Below, piece by piece: positions 1 through 5,543 of a stretch of DNA of 6,487 nucleotides. The position numbers and the translations under genes were made by a program. Source of the DNA: Nitrososphaerota archaeon (GTDB taxonomy: Archaea > Thermoproteota > Nitrososphaeria > Nitrososphaerales > Nitrosopumilaceae); assembly GCA_028867235.1 (NCBI GenBank), contig JAGWGS010000078.1:1-6487 (forward strand). Reading direction: 5' to 3'. The notes beneath the pieces are model-generated. The model was not told where the DNA came from, made no database searches, and worked only from the letters and a program-made list of their open reading frames with translations. Position 1 is the first letter of the stretch. Each line of letters opens with the position of its first letter.

Positions 1-124
1 ACCATATGCTTCAGCAGTTCCGCTTACCAACAATATCAAAAAGCAGATAGGAAAGAAGGTTTTCATCGTCGAAGAAACTCCTGTGATGAGACCAAAAAGA
101 TTCAAAGGAAATAGAAGAAGATGA
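1..124 (+). CDS. Gar1-like H/ACA RNP protein, C-terminal end only (5' end outside window)
   Basis: An open frame enters from the left edge (first whole codon at 2) and stops at TGA 122-124, giving 40 residues. It begins PYASAVPL, continues with an IGKKVFIVEE stretch and ends in a basic tail rich in R and K (RFKGNRRR). This matches the end of archaeal Gar1: a 'PYV.hKP' strand, then a 'VG..LYV' strand of the small beta-barrel, then a lysine/arginine tail. Gar1 is known to bind the pseudouridine synthase Cbf5 in H/ACA ribonucleoproteins that modify rRNA. The stop overlaps the next ATG as ATGA, so the gene is probably co-transcribed and translationally coupled with TFB. As I recall, a Gar1 gene directly before TFB is a recurrent archaeal arrangement, which supports the call. 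Only the tail is visible, so the assignment rests on a short match plus context. Confidence 0.75.
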   Translation, partial: PYASAVPLTNNIKKQIGKKVFIVEETPVMRPKRFKGNRRR

Positions 125-1080
125 CCATAGCAGAATTACAGACAAATTGCCCAGAATGTCGTTCCAGTTTGATTGACGACTTTCACAGTGGCGAAAAGAT
201 TTGTTCTGGCTGCGGATTGGTTGCAATGGAACAGATGCCAGATTACGGAATCGAATCAAGAGCAACAAATCCTGAAGAAAAAATGAAATTGACAAGAGCA
301 TCAGGGCAAACAAGTTATGCACAACATGACTTGGGAATAAGAACAGAGATTGCCATGGGAACAAAAGACTTCAGTGGAAGAACCATATCAAATGATGTTG
401 CAAATCAGATGTACAATCTGAGAAAATGGCAGACCAGAATAAGGGTTGCATCTCCAGAAGAGAGAAGACTAGCAAACATTTTAGCAAAGATTGGAGAAAC
501 GTGTAATGTACTAGCATTGCCTAGAAATGTAACCGAATCAGCATCAATGATATACAGAAACTTCCAAGGACAGGCAGACGCAAAGGGTAAATCAGTTGCA
601 TGCATGTCAGCTGCAACAATATACATGGCATGTAAACAATGTGATGTAGTACGATCCCTTGATGAGATTTGTGCTGCAACAGGAAGTTCAAAGGAAGATA
701 AGCTCAATGTCAAGCTGACAGCAAAATACTATAGGACCCTTGTGATGGAACTTGGTTCCAAAACAGCACCTACTGTAACTCTTGAGAAATACATATCAAA
801 AATAGCAAATCTGGCAAAACTTGAAGTTCGTGTAGAAAGACTTGCTGCTGAAATTGCAGAAAAGACATCTGATCATAGCCTTGCAGACGGAAAGGCTCCA
901 AATGGATTGGCTGCTGCATACCTGTACATAGCATCAACGCTTCTTGGACAGAGTATCCTCCAAAGAGACGTCTCAAGCGTAGCAGGGATAACAGAGGTCA
1001 CCATAAGAAACAGATGCAAGGAAATTCTCACAGCATACAAGATCAAAGTTACATTACGACAATCAGTAGTAAAGAACTAA
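121..1080 (+). CDS. tfb: Transcription initiation factor B (TFB, archaeal TFIIB)
   Basis: 319 residues, a normal TFB length. The N-terminal zinc ribbon has Cys10, Cys13, Cys28 and Cys31 (CPEC...CSGCGLV). The B-reader/linker region follows at about 36-95 and contains a conserved-looking QHDLGIRTEI segment at 68-77. The first cyclin fold covers about 100-205 (LPRNV..SA..IYR, then AATIYMACK and SLDEI). The second covers about 215-310 and ends in a helix-turn-helix around 281-301 (GITEVTIRNRCKEI), the BRE-reading part. TFB binds the TATA-box/TBP complex and brings in RNA polymerase. The ATG at 121 is favoured because the frame has an in-frame TAG at 112-114 and the ATG overlaps the Gar1 stop as ATGA; an AAGGA lies 11 nt upstream as a weak ribosome site. 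In the reader, the segment often seen as 'EWRAF' in other archaea reads ESRAT (45-49). Archaea of this phylum often carry several TFBs; the Gar1 linkage suggests the ancestral housekeeping copy, which is an inference. Confidence 0.96.
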   Translation: MTIAELQTNCPECRSSLIDDFHSGEKICSGCGLVAMEQMPDYGIESRATNPEEKMKLTRASGQTSYAQHDLGIRTEIAMGTKDFSGRTISNDVANQMYNLRKWQTRIRVASPEERRLANILAKIGETCNVLALPRNVTESASMIYRNFQGQADAKGKSVACMSAATIYMACKQCDVVRSLDEICAATGSSKEDKLNVKLTAKYYRTLVMELGSKTAPTVTLEKYISKIANLAKLEVRVERLAAEIAEKTSDHSLADGKAPNGLAAAYLYIASTLLGQSILQRDVSSVAGITEVTIRNRCKEILTAYKIKVTLRQSVVKN

Positions 1081-1083
1081 CCC

Positions 1084-1108
1084 TTTCTTCTTATTTTTAT
1101 TATATTAT
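1084..1108 (+). terminator. T-rich terminator after tfb
   Basis: Directly after the tfb stop the + strand becomes strongly T-rich (ttcttcttatttttattata). Oligo-T runs without a strong hairpin are the usual intrinsic termination signal for archaeal RNA polymerase. It sits in the 41-nt gap between two convergent genes. Confidence 0.55.
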
Positions 1109-1121
1109 CACAAAAATAACT

Positions 1122-1307
1122 TTAGTTTGTCATGGCTACTTTTGTCAAATGTTTCAATTTTGACAATGAAAGACATGACATATGGTGTTGTTTGTGGGTT
1201 TCCCTAAAACAGATTTTACATATTTTCTGAATGGCTTTTCTACACTGACTACACCACAGATATTTTGCAAGATCTCCACCACAGGATCTACAATTCTCAT
1301 CAGGCAT
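1122..1307 (-). CDS. Small Cys/His-rich (zinc-finger-like) protein, function unknown
   Basis: 61 residues. Two paired-cysteine knuckles, C6-x2-C9 and C19-x2-C22, could form one zinc ribbon. A second cluster, C30-x2-C33 with H38, H41, H42 and C45, could form another zinc site. The spacing is regular and the protein fills an otherwise empty gap, so I take it as a real gene rather than a chance frame. It has no membrane segment or signal peptide, so it is probably cytoplasmic. Its fold cannot be named from sequence alone. Such small double zinc fingers may bind nucleic acid or act as protein adaptors, but nothing here decides this. The gene is convergent with tfb and runs in the same direction as the pst genes. 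A T-rich terminator separates it from pstS copy 1, and a TATA-like stretch lies upstream, so it is probably transcribed alone. The ATG at 1307 places the first CxxC at residue 6; no other start is obvious. Confidence 0.72.
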   Translation of the reverse strand: MPDENCRSCGGDLAKYLWCSQCRKAIQKICKICFRETHKQHHMSCLSLSKLKHLTKVAMTN

Positions 1308-1336
1308 TATACATCACAATATAATATCAATTCAGA

Positions 1337-1345
1337 GTTTTTAAC
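1337..1345 (-). promoter_or_regulatory. Possible TATA box for the small Cys/His-rich gene
   Basis: On the - strand the sequence GTTAAAAAC lies 30-38 nt before the ATG at 1307. With a box centred about 26 nt before the transcription start, this would give a very short leader of under 10 nt. The region is AT-rich throughout, so a chance match is possible. Confidence 0.3.
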
Positions 1346-1432
1346 AAAACGCAAATAGATCTAGTATAATACATAGAATTTTTCTGGTTTCATATTCATA
1401 TTAGAACAACATTTACAATATACCGTACATTC

Positions 1433-1456
1433 TAATAAAAGAAAAAGAAAAGAGAA
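1433..1456 (-). terminator. T-rich terminator after pstS copy 1
   Basis: Starting 8 nt past the pstS stop, the - strand reads as a pyrimidine tract of repeated T runs broken by single C (TTCTCTTTTCTTTTTCTTTT). It resembles the tract after pstS copy 2, in keeping with archaeal oligo-T termination. Confidence 0.6.
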
Positions 1457-1463
1457 TATCCTT

Positions 1464-2624
1464 TTACGGATATGACCAGATTTGTTGGCCGTTGTATTTT
1501 ATCTCAGAAATGCCCTTCTTGTCCAGTTCTTGTACTTCACTAGGTAGTGGAACATACAAGAGTTTGGAAGCATATTGTTGCCCGTCAGTCACAAACCAAT
1601 GCAGCATATGAACAAAGTCATGTGCTTTTTGTGCATCCATTCCCTTTAGTTGTTCAAGGTTTGGATTAACCAATAGATATGTGAATGTTGCAATAGGATA
1701 TGCATTTGGTCCTGGTGCATCGTTTATGGAGACATTGCTCCAAACTCCGTCTGCTGCTGGTAGAGATGATATTGTACCAGATGCAGCTGCGGCAGTTGTA
1801 GATACCGTAGCATCAAGGAACGCAGTCTTGTCATGGTTCTGAATATATGCATATGTCATAGGTATGCCAGATGCCAATTTGTTGGTCTTGGCATATGCCA
1901 ATTCAACATATCCTATTGATTCAGGAACCTTCTTCACTATTGCAGCAACACCTGCATTACCAGATCCTCCCATTCCAGTTGGCCATGGAACAGATGTTCC
2001 TTTTCCAACTTTTCCATTCCAGTCAGTGCTGACTTGAGAAAGATAGCTAGTGAAGGCAAAAGTGGTACCAGAACCATCAGATCTGTGTACAACGATGATT
2101 TTATTCCTATCAGCCTTCAATGCTTTTGCAATGTTTGGATCAGTTTGAAGTTTTACGATAGCATCATCATGCCAGTAAATGATTTCACCGGAAAAGATTT
2201 TTGCTATTACATCGCCAGTTAGTTTTAATCCATTTTGTTGAACTCCCTGAAGATCATATACAACAACTATCGCACCCATTGATTCTGGAATGTGTAGTGT
2301 TCCTTTAGGAGCTTTTGCAATATCACTACGTTGTAGTGGTGCATCAGTTCCCGCAAAGTCTACTTTCTTTGTTGTGTACAGTTTGATTCCAGCGCCACTT
2401 CCTATAGCTTGGTAGTTTAGTGAAATTCCCGGATATTGTTTTGTGTATTCAACTCTCCATTTGTCAATTATTGGAAATGCAAAAGTTGATCCAGCTCCGT
2501 TGAATTTGTACTTGTCACTATCACCAGGTGCTGCAGGTGTAGAATCTGCATGTGCACTAAGAGCAGTTGTCGGTACTATTAGGACTAGCATTAATGCTAA
2601 CCCCAATAAGATCTTTTTTGTCAT
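1464..2624 (-). CDS. pstS: Phosphate ABC transporter substrate-binding protein PstS, copy 1 (secreted, no C-terminal anchor)
   Basis: 386 residues. Residues 1-26 look like a Sec signal peptide: K3-K4, a hydrophobic core at 5-19, and likely cleavage after AHA. There is no cysteine, so it is not a lipoprotein. Mature-domain motifs match PstS: GAGSTF 43-48, GSGAG 75-79, DFAGTDAPL 89-97 and HRSDGSGTTF 180-189. Residues equivalent to the E. coli PstS phosphate ligands are present: T47, F48, S76, D94, R181, S185, G186 and T187. It should therefore bind phosphate outside the membrane and deliver it to PstC/PstA. It resembles copy 2 along the whole binding domain (about half the residues identical by eye). 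It differs by extra residues around 160-172 and 250-255 and by ending soon after the binding domain (QQIWSYP), without the PEFG and membrane segment of copy 2. A GTAAATAA box 23-30 nt before the ATG suggests its own leaderless transcript. Confidence 0.95.
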   Translation of the reverse strand: MTKKILLGLALMLVLIVPTTALSAHADSTPAAPGDSDKYKFNGAGSTFAFPIIDKWRVEYTKQYPGISLNYQAIGSGAGIKLYTTKKVDFAGTDAPLQRSDIAKAPKGTLHIPESMGAIVVVYDLQGVQQNGLKLTGDVIAKIFSGEIIYWHDDAIVKLQTDPNIAKALKADRNKIIVVHRSDGSGTTFAFTSYLSQVSTDWNGKVGKGTSVPWPTGMGGSGNAGVAAIVKKVPESIGYVELAYAKTNKLASGIPMTYAYIQNHDKTAFLDATVSTTAAAASGTISSLPAADGVWSNVSINDAPGPNAYPIATFTYLLVNPNLEQLKGMDAQKAHDFVHMLHWFVTDGQQYASKLLYVPLPSEVQELDKKGISEIKYNGQQIWSYP

Positions 2625-2646
2625 CAGACAAATATGAGAGACTTGT

Positions 2647-2654
2647 TTATTTAC
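2647..2654 (-). promoter_or_regulatory. TATA-like box of pstS copy 1 (leaderless)
   Basis: GTAAATAA on the - strand spans positions -30 to -23 relative to the A of the ATG at 2624. The identical octamer occurs 22-29 nt before pstS copy 2. Archaeal TATA boxes sit about 26 nt before the transcription start, so transcription would begin at or next to the ATG. No Shine-Dalgarno-like sequence precedes this ATG, which fits leaderless translation. Confidence 0.6.
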
Positions 2655-2658
2655 AGAT

Positions 2659-2672
2659 AATCGGTATAGATC
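2659..2672. promoter_or_regulatory. Imperfect inverted repeat upstream of pstS copy 1, candidate operator
   Basis: The + strand AATCGGTATAGATC is an imperfect palindrome. On the - strand it reads ATCTATA-CC-GATT, sharing ATCTATAnnGATT with the perfect palindrome before pstS copy 2. It lies 4 nt upstream of the TATA-like box, where TFB would contact the BRE, so a protein bound here could block initiation. A role in phosphate control is inferred from this position and from the shared motif. Confidence 0.3.
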
Positions 2673-2788
2673 ATGTAATTAGCTGTAGTTTATGATGAGA
2701 TATGATAACGTATAAAAAATATTTATTACATTTCATTATAATTGTGTTTCATAGACATTATTCTAGTACAAATAGTACCAAGTGTTTA

Positions 2789-2812
2789 TAATAAAAAAGA
2801 AAAAAAGAAATT
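2789..2812 (-). terminator. T-rich terminator after pstS copy 2
   Basis: Immediately past the stop codon the - strand reads T runs separated by single C residues (TTTCTTTTTTTCTTTTTTATTA). This should end the copy 2 transcript and separate it from copy 1. The rest of the 188-nt gap holds the copy 1 promoter and otherwise featureless AT-rich sequence. Confidence 0.6.
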
Positions 2813-4000
2813 TTAGAATTTTGGACTAAATCTCAATCCAGTTCTATAAGATATTGCAATTATAGACATTACTGCAATTGCAAGTACTATAATTGAGACC
2901 GGGCCAAATTCAGGCACTGCTCCACCATTGAATGTGATTTTTGCAAGACCATCCTCATCAATCTTTTTGATTGTATCAGGGAGTGGAACATACAGCAAAC
3001 CAGAAGCATATTGTTGTCCATCATGGATGATATAGTTGAGGAAGTTCATTACCTCGTTGGCTTTATCCTGTGTTTCTCCATTAACTGTGCTTAGATCTTT
3101 GTATACCATGACATAAGTCAGTGTAGATATAGGATAGGAGCTGTTTCCAGGTTGATTTACAATAGATACTTGACTCCAGTCGCCATCAGCTGTTGGCAAG
3201 TTTCCACTTGCTGCTGCTGCGTCTGCAGACACAGAATCTATGGTTGGCTCCACAAAGGAAGTTCCATCAGCATTTTGAACAAAGGCGTATGTCATTTTAT
3301 TTTGAAATGCATATGCAAGTTCTATGTATCCTATGGCATACTGGGTTGTTTTAACTATTGTAGCAACACCGGCATTTCCTAAACCTCCAGTGCCTACAGG
3401 CCATGGAATTGTTTTACCGTGACCCATTTTGGTTTTCCAGTCAGGACTAATTTTGGACAAGTAATCTGTGAAAACATATGTCGTTCCAGAACCATCAGAT
3501 CTGTGTGCTACAACTATTTTTTGAGCAGGCAGATTGATTCCTGGATTTAGATTGACAATCTCAGGATCGTTCCAAGATGTTATGCTTCCCATAAAGATCT
3601 TGGCAATGACAGGACCTGTCAATTTTAGACCTTTATCTACTCCCGGAATATTATACGCAATAGTTATTCCACCTATTGATTCTGGGAGAGTCAACACCCC
3701 AGGTGCATTTGCCGCATCAGATGCGGACAATGGAGCGTCCGATGCCGCAAAATCAACACTCTTTTGTTGTAAAAGTTTGATTCCAGCACCACTACCAATA
3801 GACTGATAGTTGAGGTTTATGTTCTGATGTATCTTATTGTACTCAACTCTCCATGTATCCATTAATGGAAACACAAAGGTTGAACCAGCTCCTGTGAGCG
3901 TATAAGATTGGCTGTTTGTTTGTGCACTTGCATTCAATGATGCAGCTGGCACTATTAGGAGTAGTATGAAAGCTAATCCCAAAATGACTTTTGTTGTCAT
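2813..4000 (-). CDS. pstS: Phosphate ABC transporter substrate-binding protein PstS, copy 2, with PEFG-type C-terminal anchor
   Basis: 395 residues from the ATG at 4000. That start is preferred over an in-frame TTG at 4012 because its MTTKVILGL aligns with MTKKILLGL of copy 1 and because the promoter box lies 22-29 nt before it. Residues 1-26 form a signal peptide (hydrophobic 6-17, likely cleavage after ASA). There is no cysteine. Binding motifs are GAGSTF 37-42, GSGAG 69-73, SDAPL 87-91 and HRSDGSGTTY 166-175, keeping the phosphate-contact residues T41, F42, S70, D88, R167, S171, G172 and T173. The C-terminus has PEFG at 363-366, a hydrophobic helix at about 367-383 and a basic tail with R386, R390 and K394. 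This is the three-part layout of PEFG-CTERM sorting signals, recognised by archaeosortase-like transpeptidases in Nitrososphaerota. The protein is therefore probably held at the outer face of the membrane or processed there. It should feed phosphate to the PstCAB transporter encoded just upstream. Confidence 0.95.
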   Translation of the reverse strand: MTTKVILGLAFILLLIVPAASLNASAQTNSQSYTLTGAGSTFVFPLMDTWRVEYNKIHQNINLNYQSIGSGAGIKLLQQKSVDFAASDAPLSASDAANAPGVLTLPESIGGITIAYNIPGVDKGLKLTGPVIAKIFMGSITSWNDPEIVNLNPGINLPAQKIVVAHRSDGSGTTYVFTDYLSKISPDWKTKMGHGKTIPWPVGTGGLGNAGVATIVKTTQYAIGYIELAYAFQNKMTYAFVQNADGTSFVEPTIDSVSADAAAASGNLPTADGDWSQVSIVNQPGNSSYPISTLTYVMVYKDLSTVNGETQDKANEVMNFLNYIIHDGQQYASGLLYVPLPDTIKKIDEDGLAKITFNGGAVPEFGPVSIIVLAIAVMSIIAISYRTGLRFSPKF

Positions 4001-4021
4001 ATAGTTATGCAAAAAAATATC

Positions 4022-4029
4022 TTATTTAC
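4022..4029 (-). promoter_or_regulatory. TATA-like box of pstS copy 2 (leaderless)
   Basis: GTAAATAA on the - strand lies 22-29 nt before the A of the ATG at 4000, identical in sequence and nearly identical in spacing to the box of copy 1. No ribosome-binding sequence precedes the ATG, so a leaderless mRNA is likely. It also supports the ATG at 4000 over the TTG at 4012. Confidence 0.6.
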
Positions 4030-4061
4030 CTGTGGCCATAATAGTTTCCATAAAAGTATTA

Positions 4062-4075
4062 AATCTATATAGATT
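4062..4075. promoter_or_regulatory. Perfect 14-bp palindrome between phoU and pstS copy 2, candidate operator
   Basis: AATCTATATAGATT equals its own reverse complement over all 14 bases. It lies 32 nt upstream of the TATA-like box of pstS copy 2. It shares ATCTATAnnGATT with the imperfect repeat before pstS copy 1, which suggests a common dimeric regulator. Its core is also TATA-like, so it could instead be an alternative TATA box giving a leader of roughly 40 nt. Confidence 0.35.
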
Positions 4076-4082
4076 CCAAATA

Positions 4083-4095
4083 TGAAAAAATTATT
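4083..4095 (-). terminator. Weak T-run after phoU
   Basis: The - strand reads AATAATTTTTTCA shortly after the phoU stop. One T6 run is weaker than the tracts behind the two pstS genes, so partial termination with read-through into pstS copy 2 is possible. Confidence 0.3.
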
Positions 4096-4106
4096 CCTAG
4101 AAGAAT

Positions 4107-4733
4107 CTACCGGTAAGATCTAGCGCCAGTAACAATGTAATTTACAGAATCTCCTACAAATGCCGCATGATCTGCCATTCGCTCCATATATCTCAAAACA
4201 AGTGCATCAGCTAATGCACATTTCACATTGTTTAGTGTAATTAGTTTTGGCAAATGCTTGTTGTAATATTTATCAACAAGATCTTCATCAGTCCGTAATT
4301 CACGTGCTTTTTCCAGATCAAGTTTTGCAAAACATTCTACAGCAAGCTGTACCATTTGTTTTATTTCACCAGATAGTGTATACACTACTTCATTTTTGCA
4401 TTCAGACAAATCACCAAAAGTTTCTCTGACCATCGATATATCATAGGCATATCTGCTAAGCCTAGTGAATCCATACGATATCTCAAGTGAAGAGCGTATC
4501 AATCTAAAGTCACTTGCAACTGGTTGATATCTCAGAATCATATCAAATGTTAGCTCTCCGACTTTATCATAAAGATCCATCATCTTACTTGAGAGATCAT
4601 GTACCTCTTTTCTGGCATTTTGTCCTCCAAGGTATGAATCAATTGCCAGGTTAGTACAAGTAACAGAAAGATCACACATTTGTTTCATCATTTCTGATAA
4701 ATTAGCCAAATGAGGATCTATTAAACGAGTCAT
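4107..4733 (-). CDS. phoU: Phosphate transport system regulator PhoU
   Basis: 208 residues, close to the usual PhoU length of about 215-220, and apparently all-helical. The two tandem three-helix halves of the family are visible. The first contains RYQPVASDFRLI (68-79) followed by FTRLSRYAYDI (89-99). The second contains RYMERMADHA (181-190), the classical 'ERxxDH' metal-binding helix with E184, D188 and H189. In the first half the equivalent helix reads TRLSR in place of ERxxD, so one of the two metal-cluster sites looks altered. PhoU is a cytoplasmic peripheral protein that restrains Pst transport and, in bacteria, links it to the PhoR/PhoB sensor pair; no such pair is visible here. The ATG is 3 nt past the pstB stop, so the gene belongs to the pst operon. 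Only a weak GGTTGAG-like ribosome site precedes it, so coupling to pstB translation is likely. Confidence 0.93.
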   Translation of the reverse strand: MTRLIDPHLANLSEMMKQMCDLSVTCTNLAIDSYLGGQNARKEVHDLSSKMMDLYDKVGELTFDMILRYQPVASDFRLIRSSLEISYGFTRLSRYAYDISMVRETFGDLSECKNEVVYTLSGEIKQMVQLAVECFAKLDLEKARELRTDEDLVDKYYNKHLPKLITLNNVKCALADALVLRYMERMADHAAFVGDSVNYIVTGARSYR

Positions 4734-4736
4734 ATC

Positions 4737-5543
4737 TCAACCAAATTGACCCTGAACATATTTGGCAGTTATCTCGTTTCTAGGATTTTCAAAAATCTGC
4801 TTTGTTTCACCGAATTCTATCAAATCTCCCAGATACATAAAACCTGTATAATCAGATATTCGTGTAGCTTGTTGCATATTATGAGTAACAATGATAATTG
4901 TATACTCTTTTTTTAATTCCTGAATCATTTCCTCAATCTTTTGTGTCGCAATAGGATCAAGTGCGGAGGCAGGTTCATCCATTAGTAATACTTCAGGCTG
5001 AATAGCAAGTGCCCTAGCAATACAAAGCCTTTGTTGTTGTCCTCCAGATAGACTCATTCCTGGTTTTTTCAAATCTCCCTTAACCTCATCCCACAGTGAT
5101 GCCATCTTGAGACATCCTTCTACTACCTCATCAAGAATTTTTTTATCTTTTACGCCATTGAGTTTGAGGCCACATGCGACATTATCATATATTGACATTG
5201 TAGGGAAAGGATTTGGTTTTTGAAATACCATTCCTATTTTTCTTCTATTAATTATAGGATCAATTTTATTTGAATAGAGGTCTTCTCCATCAAGTAATAC
5301 TTTTCCTGTCAAGGAAGCATTTTTTGTCAGCTCATGCATTCTGTTAAGGCATCTAAGGAATGTGGTTTTTCCACATCCAGAAGGTCCTATAAGTGCAGTA
5401 ACAGCCTTGTCCCTAAATTTCATAGAGACATTCTTTACAACTACAAGACTATCATAACTTGCAGTGATATTTTCTGCTACTAGTTTGTATTTTGCATCTT
5501 CAGAGTTTTCCCTTATTGGAGTTTTTGTCATTGTTTCCATCAT
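4737..5543 (-). CDS. pstB: Phosphate ABC transporter ATP-binding protein PstB
   Basis: 268 residues. All ATPase motifs are intact: Walker A GPSGCGKT 53-60, Q-loop Q108, PstB-typical NPFPTMSIYDNV 111-122, ABC signature LSGGQQQRL 165-173, Walker B VLLMDEP 185-191, D-loop SALD 193-196 and H-loop H221. It hydrolyses ATP on the cytoplasmic face to drive phosphate import through PstC/PstA. The ATG at 5543 is favoured because it overlaps the pstA stop (ATGA, 5540-5543) and follows AGGAG with a 7-nt spacer. Starts at Met2 or Met5 are possible but less well placed. The first 20 residues are charged and precede the fold, so the choice does not affect function. It is the third visible gene of the operon and is followed 3 nt later by phoU. 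Confidence 0.97.
   Translation of the reverse strand: MMETMTKTPIRENSEDAKYKLVAENITASYDSLVVVKNVSMKFRDKAVTALIGPSGCGKTTFLRCLNRMHELTKNASLTGKVLLDGEDLYSNKIDPIINRRKIGMVFQKPNPFPTMSIYDNVACGLKLNGVKDKKILDEVVEGCLKMASLWDEVKGDLKKPGMSLSGGQQQRLCIARALAIQPEVLLMDEPASALDPIATQKIEEMIQELKKEYTIIIVTHNMQQATRISDYTGFMYLGDLIEFGETKQIFENPRNEITAKYVQGQFG

Noticed and set aside
11..364. 117-codon open frame on the - strand opposite Gar1/TFB
   Set aside because: It runs antisense to two genes with clear family motifs and its product has low-complexity S/F/L-rich sequence without recognisable features.
1399..1437. 8-bp inverted repeat (TATTAGAA / TTCTAATA) with a 23-nt loop behind pstS copy 1
   Set aside because: It is short, A/T-only apart from one pair, and has a long loop; such repeats are expected by chance in AT-rich gaps. 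The T-rich tract alone explains termination.
2709..2722. TATA-like ATTTTTTATACG about 90 nt before pstS copy 1
   Set aside because: It would give a long leader with no ribosome-binding site, whereas the GTAAATAA box is nearer and is shared with copy 2.
2764..2778. Repeated TAGTAC in the gap after pstS copy 2
   Set aside because: Two six-base units with a possible 4-bp stem are too short to support a site or hairpin.
3534..3806. 90-codon open frame on the + strand inside pstS copy 2
   Set aside because: It is antisense to conserved PstS motifs, so it is a by-product of the coding strand's codon use.
4001..4012. In-frame TTG at 4012 giving four extra residues on PstS copy 2
   Set aside because: The ATG at 4000 aligns with the start of copy 1 and lies at the right distance from the promoter box; the TTG would fall inside the promoter-to-start interval of a leaderless mRNA.
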